From Buxus sempervirens (Eukaryota; Streptophyta; Magnoliopsida; Buxales; Buxaceae), in the NCBI GenBank assembly GCA_947561395.2, contig OX387184.1, forward strand, positions 34,772,766 to 34,836,765: a stretch of 64,000 nucleotides of DNA. Direction: 5' to 3'. Position numbers and translations under genes: made by a program. Below are positions 31,679 through 44,652 of the stretch, piece by piece; the stretch's first letter is position 1, and each line of letters starts with the position of its first letter. The notes under the pieces were generated by a model. The model had not been told where the DNA came from and did not search any database. It worked only from the letters and a program-made list of their open reading frames with translations.

Positions 31679-32255
31679 AAATTACGGATTTGCCCCTCGA
31701 CTTGACCGATTCGACCGATTTGACACTTTTGGATATCTACGGATTGGCCCCTGCGAAATTTTGCTTTAAACCCTGGGATATTTTGCATGTTTAGATATTT
31801 ACGGATTGCCCCTCGAGATATTTTCTTGCGCCACTCGCCACGTGTGCGGCTTTTCTCCATGTGTGCAGTTTCCGGTTTTTCTGCTCGGAAACTTCGACGG
31901 CTCATATCTCCTTCATCCGGACTCCGATTTGAGCAAACTCAGTTGCGTTGGACTCGTATCGAAGCCCTCCATCCAATGATCTAGAGCTAAGCATCTGGCA
32001 CAGGGTTCAAAAAAGTCAACTTTCGGCTCACCCTCAAGTTTGACCGGCCCACAGAACCTTCATCTGGACTCCAATTCCAGCAAATTCAGTTGCGTTGGAC
32101 TCGTATCGGGATTCTCTATCCATTGAGATAAAGCAAGGTGGCCAATCATCGCTTGATCAAAAGGTCAAATTTCGACCCCTTAGGGTTTAACTTTCTGGCC
32201 GGGTTTTGCATTTTCAGCACTTCCAGGGGTGCAAAAATAAGGTGCTTACAGTGAG

Positions 32256-33809
32256 CATAACCGAATTGCAATTGTACTTTAAGTACAGTTGCTTAAGAAC
32301 CATATTTTAAATACAGTTCTTAAGGAATTGTATATATAATACAGTAGTTCTTCACTGTTTTGCCAATTTTTAGAGAAGCTGAGATCTGTGCTCTATTTAC
32401 ACTCCCTACCTCTCTCTATGAGGTTTGATCTGCCCTATTTGCCCTCCGAAATTCCTTAAATTCCTTCAATTCATGCTTTTGGCTTGAATTGGAAGAATCT
32501 AGATGAATATTTTGAGCTATCCTTGGAACTTTCTTGCCCTTCCTCTTGCCTATAAATAGAGGGTCTCTCCTTAAGCAAATGCTACAAATTTGATGATCAA
32601 GAGCCTTACCAAGAGGAGGGGAGACTCTACTGGAATTTATGCTTGAAGGATTCCTTGCTTGGAATCAAGAAGGAGCTCACAAGGTATAATCTCCTTTTAA
32701 ATTCAGTGCTCCCTTTCAATTCCAACACTCTCTACTCCTACCTTTCTGTAGAATAAGGCCTCTTTGTGATTGTGGCCTCAAACCCTTGATCAAATTAACT
32801 TAAGTCTTTCTCTAGCCGTAAAACGTGAACAGAAGGCTAGGAGAAACGATCTATGGGGATAGATCCTTTAGGATTAGAACCTTTGCTTGTGATTTTGGTT
32901 TTTCCTTTTGATAGTGCTTTGATTGTTGTTTTTTTGTGATTTTCTTCCCTATTGATTGAGTTTTTTTACGCACTTTGTAAGTGCACACACTCACTTGTAT
33001 TATTTTCTCAAGCATAGGCATGAATTCTTAGATCTACCATGCTCAATAAGGTAGATATGAGAATTTAGCCTTAAAGCAATATCTCAGGATTCTTATGATG
33101 ATTTTAAAGTGGTTTTGATCTCATGAAGGAGGCTTCATGGCCAGATCTCCTTAGATCTATGTAATTCCAAGCAAAAGTAAGCTCTCCTTGGCTCATACTC
33201 TCCAAATCATGAGAGATTTGAGTAAAGCCTTTGCTCTAAATTCTTTTTAAGTTTTAACACTTCATTCCAAATGGTATTGCTTTGATTTGAGGAGCTGGAT
33301 GCATAGATCAAATGATTTTTTACTTGATTTCATTATTGTTTTCCAAATCTTGACAGAACCTATGCCCTATCTTGTATCACTTCATCATATGGATGAATTT
33401 TTGAATGATTCTAGTGGCGTAAGAAAGGTGACAAAGTCTAGTTTAATCCTGTAAATTTTGAGCAATTTATATGAAGCTGTTTGCTCACACCATTTGATTA
33501 AAGTTGATAAGTCAAATCTATATAGTTTGTTGTACTTGTCACTTTGATTGAGCACCAAAGGCTCATTTCAACTTTGTTTTGGATGATTTTAATTTTTGAG
33601 TCTTCCTTTATGAATTTAGTTTCAAATCCAATTAGTTTTATCAGTTTTTAATCAAAATTGAGCTATATGCGCTTGATTGACTCTGTGTTGCTCATTAGCA
33701 AATTACAGAGTTAATTTGTGATCATTTGAGCATGTTTGGGAGAGCACACAAGCCACATGGATGAAGTTTTGGGTGAGGCTTATGCCATTTGAAAGATGGT
33801 GCCTCATAT
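32256..33809 (+). mobile_element. Rest of the forward A-type LTR
   Basis: It resumes after the GTGAG duplication. Palindromes GCAATTGTACTT/AAGTACAGTTGC (about 32269-32293) and CTTAAGAAC/GTTCTTAAG (about 32291-32323) lie upstream of the TATA box TATAAATAGA at 32551. After it comes CACAAG|GTATAA (about 32680), donor-like, then a GAATAAGGCCTC..CTAGCCGTAAAAC block also present at 55270-55560. The LTR is cut at 33809 by the Z LTR. No gene is seen. Confidence 0.7.
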
Positions 33810-36645
33810 TGTAACGCCTAGAACCCGAGTCAATGCAAAACCGGCACTCAACCTGAATCTGAAATGCTACTGTAACGCCCCGAATCCAGTTCAACAACCA
33901 AAACCAGAGTGTTACTTTTGAATTGGGTCTCAGAACAAACTAAAATTTATGCAGAATTAAAACTTTTCATTTATATCAGAGCACAATTGAAACCATAACA
34001 TAATATCTCAATTAATACAATTTAGTTTACAATTACATGTTCTTTAATCTGGAATAATCCTAAGCATGATTACAATTCTACCCGTGAGTACACTACCCCA
34101 ATCTTGACGATCTCTCCAAGCATGCTTGAAAAATAGGTGAAAACGGGAGTGAGATTTACATCTCAACAAGTAGCAAGGTGCATGCAATTAAACAGTCTAA
34201 TTTTATGAAATAGTCATGAGGTATATCGACAAAACAAGGCAAAGGCAGATATATCAAATTCATGTAAATGTTCCAAGATAAACAATAAAATATAAACAAA
34301 CAGCACAGGTGACATCGTAGGACTCATATAGCAAGATAAGTCTTTGAATAGATACTCGTCATTGCCATGCCACCATGCGACTTAAGGGCGAAGCTACTAT
34401 GACCCTCAAACCTATATATCACTGAAACAAGAGGCGTAGTCATCGACTTATTGCGCACGAAACTTACAAAGTTTGGCATGAACCACCAGCATGCATCACC
34501 TGAATCAATACATGGAAATGGCTGCTTATCCGCACATACTGGACTCACCAACAAGGCTCGAAATGACCCTACAAACATGCAGACCCCCCAATGCAAACTA
34601 ACTTGCGAAGAAGAAGGAAGCGCGAGATCAACCCAAAATAAATACCCCTCCACTATCTAGCTTAGCCTATGGATCCATATACAGCTATGCTCGCTAGACA
34701 CCAATCACACAATAAAACAATTTATTCTAATTACGATTGATTACCAATACATATGAAATATCCGTAAACCATGATCTTAAATCAATTACCATAACTCATT
34801 TTCAAGTGATATACATGTATCAATCTCATTAATCCTGAATCAATTCCGTTTGAGAAAACACCATCAAAGCCACAAATAAATCTCCAAACCAAATTCCATA
34901 AATTGTAATGCACCCAAAACATGATTATTAAAGTTTTAGACCAATTATAGTTCACAATCATAAACACTAGTGAGTTTCCTAATTCTTGACTAAAACATCT
35001 CTAATTAAATTACTTTTTAGTGTTTCACTTCTATATTTAAAACCTAAGGTATAATATTCTGTATTTTCTGTTATCTTTTACTTTCAACAATTAACACAGA
35101 CCCAAATTGAATCTTAGGGGTCAGTTCAAATTCCCGAATTAATGTTTAACATAATCTAGTCCATTAATTCCAAAATCTTGACCTTTGATTCACCCACTTG
35201 CATTTATTATTCCAAATTATTCGTTTTTATACCAAATTAAATTTCATCAATTCCTATACTTAAATTTAACTCTCATACAGATGTTACAATAATTAAATTA
35301 CTGGAAAATTTATTAAACATTAATTTTATACTCAAAATCCCCAAATTCTAAAATTTCTATTTGGGTTGCTCAGCATGGTCGCCCAGGCGACTTGCTGGGC
35401 GCCTATGTAATTTCAGCAGTATTTCCTAGATTTTAAAATTTCTGATTTTGGGTGTTTTTCTTGGTTTCTAATTGTTCTAAATTTATTTCTTATGAACCTA
35501 AATCACACTTACAACACCCTAGATATATTTGTATCAATTAATTACAATTCCTTGGCCATCTACAAAGATCAAACATATATTTTTAACAATTTTATATCTT
35601 TCTTACAAGAACATGAAAACTCTTCGATGAAAACCAACCAAATCCATGAAATATATTTTCGTCTAACCAAATCAATCAAGAGTAAATCAAAACACAAAAT
35701 CATGCGTTTCCTCCAGTTTTCAAGTAATTGCTACTTGCCTTATCATGCAAAAATCCATCTTTTCTTGAATCCCGCATTGAATCCGATTTTCTGTTCTTTA
35801 TTGCACTAACCTATGGCTCCCCAAACAAGATCTCCACCGTTCAGATTGTAATCCTGCCAATTATGAACAAAACATCCAAATGTGAGGTCGATCCAATGGT
35901 TGGATTTTCCCGATCTAAGTTTGATGGTTGCTGGTCGAAGGTTTCAGCAACAGCCCTTCTTCCAAAATCTTTGATTTTCTTCCCTTTCTCTTTTCCTATT
36001 TTGTTCCACACAAATTTTCCCTCTTTTCTCTCCTTTCCTCTCTATTTAGTTTGATTAGAAGAAACCCTAAACTAGCTTTAATGACTTACTTAAAATAGAC
36101 TAGCTTTAGGGGAGTCCTATTAGGATTAGGAAACCTTCTAATTAATTCCTACTTTCTCTCCTCCTAATTCTCTTTAAAGTGTTTTCCCTACTAAGTCCCT
36201 TACTAAATAAACTCCTTCCTTAGACCAATTTTCGTCCATATTATATTTTTAATTCCAAATATTACCTAAACACCCAATTAAGTCACTTTCTCTCCAAATT
36301 AAGGCCACTAATTAAGTATAATTACCCAATTGCCCTTTTTCCATTCTTTTTTACTATAATTATTACTATTTAACTTCAAACTTAACCCAATAAGTTTTAA
36401 ATTTCTACTTTCCAATTCTATTACTTAGTAATTTAATTCATCAATTGCCCATTTGGAAATTACTAAAATACCATTTTCTTCTTCTAAATTGATTTCCTTT
36501 GAAAATTTTCTTTTCTTTACGAATTATTATTTATTTGAATTATTAATCCTCTAAATTTTATTCTTTTATTTCCACTATACTCAAAACCCTATTTTCTTTT
36601 ATTTATTAATACCTTTATTATTATCCAAAATTTCGGGGTTTTACA
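33810..36645 (-). repeat. 3' LTR of a reverse Z-family element (2836 bp)
   Basis: Minus strand, starting TGTAAAACCCCGAAATTTTGG at 36645 and ending GGCGTTACA at 33810. It is homologous to the plus-strand LTR at 44653-47669. It keeps AAG|GCAAGTAGC near 35740 and a GCGCC word cluster at 35370-35410. To its right is a polypurine-like GTAAGGTGAGTACGA and a block resembling the sequence before the T element 3' LTR (TTTCGAGG..GAAATT), so this is the 3' LTR of an element, not a solo LTR. No target duplication was found. Confidence 0.8.
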
Positions 36646-37429
36646 TCGTACTCACCTTACAAATGAATTTCGACCTCGAAATTCAAAACATTGAATCTCC
36701 TGCAACATTTCAAAACAAAATTCAAGAAAAAAATTTCGTCTCAATTTCATTCTCAAAATATAAGTTCACTTCAAAAATACTTTAGAAGAAATCCACAAAT
36801 CTTCTATCATCAATCCATACATATAAACGCGTCCGCTTATACGCAAGCTTGAGAAGAAAATCACAAATTCCTTCTAGTTTAACTTGTATCAAAATACCAT
36901 ATCCACTCTATATATTTACACACCTATTCATACTAATACATATCCCATATTGCATTAGGTTCTACACACAAGTGTAGTTCCTCATTGTACACTACTTCAC
37001 CACCTTTAGGCATGTCCTAATGCAATTAGCTCAACAAACACCAACCAATATTCAACAATAATAATGTATTTATTCATCCATCTTTAAAATATAATTTATG
37101 ATCGTATATATAACGTCTCATACCATACAATTTATTGATTAATTCCTATCATGCATCTGTATTTCAACATAAAGCAACTAATTTTTATCAGAAAGTGATG
37201 GTTTACAACTTTTAAAATTTTCTAGATTAATTTTACAAATCCCATTTGTTATTCCGAATTAATTCTAAATCTTTCCTATATTTTCAAATTCACAATTATA
37301 ATATTTCAATTGTTTATATTATTTATACGTCAATATATATTTTATTTTTTATCTCTTATTTTATTATTTTATTTTATTTACGGTCGCTTAGCACCCTACG
37401 CGAAGGGCGCCTAGGCGATCGACTTGAGT
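36646..37429 (-). other. Non-coding 3' internal region of the Z element
   Basis: AT-rich. Only the first 50 bases are recognisable (polypurine-like tract and the TTTCGA..CGAAATT block). On the plus strand it grades into an AT-rich promoter-like stretch with TATAT runs (37310-37345). A GCGCCTAGGCGATC word lies at about 37406-37422. No Pol coding remains. Confidence 0.5.
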
Positions 37430-38414
37430 GATCGCGTGGATTTATAAACCCAAGCCACACTCAACAGTATCCAACTGTTCTAAAAAAAAAAAAAACTTAA
37501 CTTGCGCTCGCCTACTCTCTCACAGGCGATCTTACTTGCTCGGCTTTAATCAATCATCTCCAACTCCAACTTCATTCCAAAGGTAAGTATTCAACCTACA
37601 TTCATCTCTTTGATTGCATTCCTCATGAAAATTTTGCTTGATAGGTTCTCTGTTTAGGGTTTTGGTTTTCAAATCGTCATTTTAACTTCAATCCTTAGGG
37701 TTTTTTGTTCAAAATCGTTTCTTTTACTTCTAAACACTTTGTATTGTTGTTTTAGATTAGTTTTGATTGAAAATTTCATCGATAATTTCGTTTTCTACAA
37801 AATCCCCAATTTTAAACATTTGGCATGAGTTAGGCGCCTGCCTAGGTTGCCTAGGCGATCTGGGTTGAGCGCCTGGCCTGTTTCAAAATTTTTCTTGTTA
37901 TTTGTTTGCAATTTCGAATGGCTTCAAATTTTTAATTAATTTTTGTATTTTTCCAACCTAGAATTACACACTTTCAATTTGTTTTAGGCCTCTTTTATTT
38001 TTATTCATTATATTAGTAGTTTATCCCTAACTTTTCTTGTTTGATGTTTGACTTTCCTTTCTTCTTCTTTCTTTTCTTTATTTCTATTCCTTCTATTCCA
38101 AAATCTAGATGGCTAGAACTTCTGTTGGGAATCCCTCTAAGAGGACTAGAGTTGAGAGATGTCAGATTTCACTCTGACACTCAGAAGGATTTATATGAGA
38201 AACATCTAAGTCGTAGGACTATCCTCCTAGAGAGGAGTGTTACCTTTGAGGATTTTGATCCTTCCATTCAAAGGACCTTTAGGGATAGAGGGTGGTTGTC
38301 CCTTTTTCTGATTTCACCCTTCCTTGCGAGGAGTTGGTTAGGGTGTTCTACAATAATATCCATGATATCGCCCCTGACCACTCTTCCTTCAAGGGGTATA
38401 TTAGGGGCACCCAA
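37430..38414 (+). pseudogene. Broken antisense gene in the Z element, relative of the copia third ORF
   Basis: On the strand opposite to its host element: GGATTTATAAACC (37439), a leader with GCTCGCCTACTC, donor CCAAAG|GTAAGTATTC at about 37581, acceptor TCTAG just before ATG at 38110. The peptide begins MARTSVGNPSKRTRVE, hits TGA after about 23 codons, continues in another frame (LSRRTILLERSVTFEDFDPS..RDRGWLSL) and shifts again (CEELVRVFYNN..SSFKGYIRG). These pieces match the copia third ORF in order (LLLERAI.., ..LVREFYSNL, YVRG). The T LTR at 38415 cuts it off. Plant Ty3 elements are known to carry extra ORFs, sometimes antisense. Not functional. Confidence 0.7.
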
Positions 38415-40602
38415 TGTAATGCCCCGGATCCGTGTTGTTCAATAAAGATATAACATGTCTCACGAGTGTTAGGTATGGACCCACAACTTTTGTGATCGCT
38501 GGATAATCACCCGAGTTATACCATATCATAGTGCACAAACAATTTATCAACTAGGAAGCTCATTAGAAAGTATTTGATTATAGTCAAATCGATCCACCAT
38601 CAATCCACTTTATTACATTTTCCAAACCAACAAGGCAATATTCCCAATCCAAAATGAACATACTAGTCTATGGGATGTAGTAATAATCCTCCTCCCTATA
38701 AGTGTCTGCCAGATCTACCGCAGTAGGCGCCTCACCACGAGTATCTGAAAACAAAACAAAAACAAACGGGATGAGATACGAGTATCCCAGCGAGTAGCAT
38801 ATGCATGCAGAAATAGTTATCATCAGTTATAAATATGCCACGATGGATAACAAGCACAATTAAGTCAATAGAGACAATCCTGAAGTTTGCAATCCAAAAC
38901 CCCAATAATAGTTTCCAACAAAGACCGACAACAATACCGAGTAATCATCAAATGGTCAATGCATGCCTATTGCTTTAATTGGTTAATTGACATGCCAAGG
39001 AGACATCCACACCTCCATGTATACAGTTCTGGCCTACTCAGGGTTTCGGAACTCTAAAATGACGGCCTACTCAAGGTTTCGTCATCCAATGCCGGCCTAC
39101 TCCCCGGGTTTCGGCATTGACAACCAGGCCTACTCAGGGTTTCTGGCTGCTCTACACCGGTCGTGGCAACACACAAGGCCATGCAATTACACCAATAAAC
39201 AATACCATCACATTACTAAGCTTTTTCAAGGATCCAGGTTAAGCTAAACCAAAAATAGAATACCAAATACATAACTCACCACTGGCAACACAAATAAACC
39301 AACCTTTGTCCTCATCATGTATTACACAATTTAAACTCATCACAGGTCACTCCGGACCAGAAATAGTAACTCATGAAACTGTAGAAGATATTCTAACCCA
39401 AAACACAAACCCAAATCGGTAGTATAATCCTTTGCTATTTTTCATAAATCCACTCAGCACTTGGCAATCCGCCAAAACCCTGGTTAATCAAGTTCACAAA
39501 CTAGAAATTAACTATAAAACATGGATAAACAAAAACACTAACTCATGGTATCAAGAATAGCAAATTAGACTACCAACAGCCCTTCAAACTTTACCTTTGG
39601 GAACTCATAAATCCTACCAATAATTGACCGAATAATCTCCGAAGGTTTTGAGCACTTTAAAATACTTCTAGAATCCTAATCTAGCTTCTAGCTAAGAGGT
39701 TTAGGCATTAAAGTACAAGAAATGAGCTCAAATTGGTCAACCGCACTTCACCAGGAAAATTGGTGGGTGCGCTGACCTCGAGCCAGTAGGCCCCAGGTTA
39801 GCGCCAGGTCGGTGAACCCGGAAATCTCTATGCGCTAAGCTGCCGCTGAGTGGAACAGTTGGCGGCAACCCCAGCGGATGCTCCCCTGTTTTCTCGGTAA
39901 CATTTTTACTCACTGTTAACTCAATCTAGCTATGACTGTCTTGATTTCAAGCCTCCACAACAGTTGTTCTATGCTTCTACCACCTTCAATAGAAGTTTAA
40001 ACTCAAATCGAAATTAATCCTAACACATTTCATGTTACGCCTCGAAAATCTCTTCGAAAAACCAAATCCGAATCTAACAATTTCCACAATAATGCATTTC
40101 AGCTATTCTCAAGTAATCAAATCCAATACACGGAGTAAAACGATGCTACTCACCTGATATATGCTCAAATCCCTGCAACTACAACTCCTGGAACCAAAAG
40201 TTCAGATATCAATTTCAGCCCAATTTCTTCTCTGATCAGAAAATGTTTTCTACAGATAAATGGCACTCCGATTAGATCTAATTCGTATTTCGATCCTCCT
40301 ATGATTCCTTTACGAAATATTGATCCACTCATACTAACCTAAACACTCGCTGATCAGCAAGAAGGTCAGACGAAACCTCAGAAGTCGTTAAACTGAGCAG
40401 CTTCACTTAGCCTTCGATTCAGTTCTTCCTTCACTTCACACTCCGATCGGCAGCAAAAACCACACTTCTGCTCTTATCCAATAGCCCTAGAAATCCAGCC
40501 GCAATTTCCTCAAGCTCAAGGTGTGAGAAAACCTAAGCACCGAAATTCACTAAGTATTTATACTCGCCCTATTTTTGTGCTCAACCAAATAAACTCATGG
40601 TT
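38415..40602 (-). mobile_element. T-type LTR, reverse, truncated at its 5' side
   Basis: The plus-strand start TGTAATGCCCCGGATCCGTG is the reverse complement of the complete T element's LTR end, with CG changed to TG. It contains a hairpin array (39025-39150), a GCGCC-type block (39765-39885), a donor CAG|GTGAGTAGCATCG near 40150, and a TATA-like AGTATAAATAC at about 40555. The LTR start is missing; B-type sequence begins at about 40603. The right boundary is approximate. Confidence 0.75.
39025..39150 (-). repeat. Four-hairpin constant-loop array, reverse T LTR
   Basis: All four stems pair: AGTTC/GAACT, ATGACG/CGTCAT, CAATGCCG/CGGCATTG and CAACCAG/CTGGCTG. Loops are of the GCCTACTCAGGGTTT type. 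Confidence 0.85.
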
Positions 40603-42960
40603 CACTGTCTGTGCACATGTGAAATCTCACACGGCAAGGCGCACGCGAAATGCAAGCCTCCGAATGGGTAAATCGGGAAATTTGGAGTCGCCACTACCTG
40701 ATGGGGTGCAGGCAGACACCTGGGTGCCTATGTTTTTCTATTAGGCGGTCTGAGGCTTGAGATTCTAAGCAAGTTCTCAGTTGCGGTTTGCAGAAGTCCG
40801 TAGACACCCCAGCCCACCCCGTCAGATGATGGGTCCCATAGGTTTATCCTGGTTTTGAGTCAACTTTGGTCTATTCACCCGATTCCTATTCCAACATGCA
40901 CATTTTATTGAGTCTTGCGGGACCTCCTGAATGGTGTGGGTCCCTTTGCTTGATTTTATCTTTTTCAACTTAAGGCGATGTGAGTCTGGTTGAGTGGGCA
41001 CCGTTGGAAGGCCCGCAGATCCCTTTGTGGGCCGAGTCCAGCCCACATGCCTCTAGTGGGCCTCAGTCTAAGCCTGGGAGGCCCTTTGGGCTTTGGTTTA
41101 ATGAATTGATTTACTTTAAAGTTCAAGTTGAAAATTAAGTGATTTGCATGTAAAGGTGGGTCGGGATTTGTTCGTGGGCCCCTGGCTGGGCCTCACAATA
41201 GTTGCCAAGTGATTTCTGAATTATCTTGATTAACTTATCCAATTTGGGCTAGGAACGGGCTTGGGGCCCATAGCCTAGGCTTGGGCTTGAAAGCCCAAGA
41301 CTTTCTGGGTTAGGGTGTTGGACCCTTACCCGTGCTTGATTCAATGGGCTTAGTGGGTCCGAAAGGCCGGTGCCCCCAGTCTCGACTAAACCAATCCTAA
41401 GATAAGCCTGCATGCTTCCAAATTGGGCTTTGGTGGGCCTCTGAGGGTTTGGCCCATTTGATTCATTTTAATTGTCTTGTTTATTTTCTCAAATGATCTT
41501 GGATAGGGTGGGCCCCGTTGGAAGGCCCACAAAGGAATCAGATTGGGCTTAAGAGCCCATGTCCCACTTTGGGTTTCCGGTTCAACCAGAAACCCTGTTG
41601 GTTCACCCGATTCGACTTAAACAATCACAGCAAATCAATAAGCATCAAAAAACTGGTTTTCATTAAATTTTCAAAATAACCGAAATTTATTTTCGGTCAA
41701 ACATAAAATACAGTATAACCAAAAATACATTTCGGTTATACTGTGTTTCTAGCTTAACCGAAATCTAATTTCGGTTAGGCCAAAAAACACACATAACTGA
41801 CCTGCGTTTTCGGTCAACCTGCAGAAACTCATTTCTTCACTTTTATAGCAGAAAACCAATCCTTGAGGCTTGTGAGCATGTATGTGGTCTATGTGGGCCC
41901 CTGTGTGGGCCCACAGTGGCTCGACAGCAAAGGGGATGGCCACTTTGGTCATTCCTTCGGAACTTTTTGGGATCAAAGGGGAAAGGGGATCATGCTATCA
42001 TGCAATGGGGGTGAGACTTCAAAGAAACTAGCATTCTTCCTACGTGCGTGTGTGCGCACATAGGTGATATTATGCACAAAATATACATGGAAAGGCAAAC
42101 CAAAACATTAAACATATCAAGTAGAGGTGGGCATGCTTACTAGCTAAGCCTACTAGTACCACATCCATTTCCTAGCATGGCATCACATGGAAACATGCGC
42201 ATAAGGACTTTAGCAAACAAACAAAGAAGGGAAAGAGGAAGTTTTATAGGGGTACACGAGATGGAAATAAGGGGAACACACTCCCCCAATAAAATGACAA
42301 CAAAAAATAGCAATGATATTACAACGAGATGGTGACTTTAAGATACTTAACACTACACCTACCCCCTCTCTTTGGTTCGATCAAGGCCTCCACCTTACCC
42401 TAAGAGGATGGCCACTATGATGTGCAAGAGTGGTAACACTAGGGAACAAAGCATGGACATCATGTACAACAGAAAATATACAACATACAAAATACCATCT
42501 ATGCTTCAAATCATGCTATATTCACATATGTTAAATAAAATGTCGTACAAGTGCTCACCTTGGGCTTGAATCCTTGTCTAGAGTGCTTTTACCCCCTCCT
42601 TAGGCCAAGACTCCAAGTGGACAGCACCTCCTCCTCTCTAAGAGCACTTTGAAGACTTGTCTTTATGCTTGAGATGAAGAGAGAAGGGGGGAGAGAGGAT
42701 TCAAAAAAGCTTTTAGGGGTTTATGGCTTAAAGACAAGAAGAAGGAGGAAGGACCAGTGGTTCGGACAGAGTAGGGGGAGAGAGGGCAGAGAAAAACGGT
42801 CCAACACCCAAAAATGAGCTACTTAGCAGCTTTTATAGACAAAAAAGAGTAACCGGAATTAAATTCCGGTTATGAAGAAAATATAGTATAACCGAAATTT
42901 AATTTCGGTTATACTATAAATGTGTGTAACGAAATTGAATTTCGGTTACACCTTTTCCCG
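40603..42960 (-). mobile_element. B-type LTR, copy 2, truncated
   Basis: It shares the GTCGCCACT..CAGGCAGACACCTGGGTGCC block, GGGCC hairpins (40994, 41280, 41513, 41895) and the promoter layout with copy 1, but its palindromes are AACCGAAATT-based: 41687-41778, and 42850-42951 next to the TATA box (42831-42837). Donor-like CCCAAG|GTGAGC is near 42557. The LTR start beyond the palindromes is missing, where copy 3 begins. Ends are approximate. No gene is seen. Confidence 0.75.
42850..42951 (-). repeat. AACCGAAATT palindromes abutting the TATA box, B LTR copy 2
   Basis: TAACCGGAATT/AATTCCGGTTA (42850-42872), TAGTATAACCGAAATT paired with its complement (42884-42916) and GTGTAACGAAATT/AATTTCGGTTACAC with one bulge (42924-42951). 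Related palindromes are at 41687-41778 in the same LTR. Confidence 0.88.
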
Positions 42961-44652
42961 ATGTGGGCACGTCGAGAGATGCGATGCGAGGGCGCACGCG
43001 ATGATAATGCGATGGGAAAGGAGTTTAGGAGTCGCCACTGCCTAATGGAGTGCAGGCAGACACCTGGGTGCCCTAAGGATTTCTACTTTGTTCTACGGCT
43101 TGAGATTCCAGTTAAGATCTCGGTTACGGTCCGGGGAAGTCCGTAGACACCCCGGTCCGCCCCGTCGGTTGACGGGTCCCTTGGGTTTCCCTAGTTCGAG
43201 TCAATCTTGGTTCAACTCACCCTTATGTCGTAAACCATCATGCTAACTAATTGATTTTATCTTTTTTTGTCCAGGTGATGTCGATCTGATGTGGGCCCAA
43301 TTGGAAGGCCCATGGAATGCCAAGTAGGGCTTAGGTCAAGCCCAATTCCCATTTGGGGTTATGTTGGATAACCCCGTCTGTTGGATTCGGTTATGTGGTT
43401 TAGAGGTTAATGGAATGTACAAGGTAATTAGTGGGTTCAGTTATTGGAAATGGGGGTTTACACATGCATTCAATGGGTTTGAGGGCTAAGCATGCTAGGT
43501 AGATTTCATCATGAAAAGACCTGTTGTAGATGTTGAGAACAGCAGCCCCCGGAGGAAGTGTAACATGCTAATGGGGGTCATGGGGGACGTGGTGGCATTC
43601 ATACATGGCATTTGGGGTGGAGCTGCCCTGGAGGTGCAAACAGGTGGGTAAACCTGATGGGTATAGCAGCCGAACCACAGGGGGTTTAGGCATGCTAAAA
43701 TCTACAAGTGTAAAATGGGGAGGGAATCATGCTTATATACACAAAAACAGCAAGTTACAGGGGGAAGGGGTGCATGCATTCACATGTTAGTGTGTTGGGT
43801 TAAGGGGAGTGCACATGCACTTTAGGAAACCTGCTGGAGGGTGCAGTACAGCAATCAATAGTAGGGATTTACTGCTGTCTCCAACAGCAAACCTATGCAA
43901 TCAAGTGCATGGGGATTGTGGGGGGAAGGGCTGCATTCTTATATGGTGCTTGGGAGTGAGATTTGGTGTGCCAATCAGGTGAACAGCCTGTTGGAACAGC
44001 TGCTGTCCAGGGGATTTTATGCATGCTGAAATCAGCACATGTAAAAGGGGAGGGGATCATGCTCATCAAGCCAAAACAGTAAGCTAAAGGGGGCATACAA
44101 AGGGGACACATTAATAACTCAAAAACAACAATCCAGGCATGCAAAACAATAAAAATTAGTAACACATACGTACATATGTGTGTTCATCACACTCTTTTTC
44201 AAGAACATTTGGAAATCAGAAATGGGACCATGAGATAGGACAATGTAGAAACTATAAGGGGCTGCATTCCTACATCCTACCAGCAAGTGATGCCATGCAC
44301 CCTTCTTGATAACAAGCCCACGTATATATGAGAAGAAATCAACAAAACCATATGCATGCACAAAGAACATGGAAATGACTTAACATGAATCCCCATACAG
44401 CTTCTAGAAAAATCTGAACCCAAGCTTCATGCTCAAAACAAAAAGGCATTTAGAGAAGGGAGAGAGAAGGGGGGTTATATAGGGATATAGTGGATCATCA
44501 CACAAGGGGAGCATACTCCCCATTCGAATGGAGCAAGGCCATGACAGAACAGCACCTAAAAATTCTCTAGAGACATATGGAGACCCCACTCATACTCCCT
44601 TGGGACTATACAAACACCATCTCTTACCTTGGAGACTCTCATGTGACATGAA

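Larger units (their letters stand above)
18970..32250 (-). mobile_element. Solo B-type LTR (copy 1), reverse, split by a copia element; TSD GTGAG
   Basis: On the minus strand it starts TGTAAGCACC at 32250 and ends CCACGTCAGCA at 18970, flanked by GTGAG on both sides. Without the copia insert and its TSD it is about 3.3 kb. It shares the GTCGCCACT..CAGGCAGACACCTGGGTGCC block with copies at 40603, 42961 and 58673. Minus-strand order: upstream region with a duplicated TTGCGTTGGACTCG segment (about 31940, 32090); palindromes 31464-31678; TATA box 31446-31453; splice donor-like CCAAGGGTAAGG near 31160; palindromes 30061-30162; GGGCC hairpins; U5. No coding region is seen. Confidence 0.88.
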
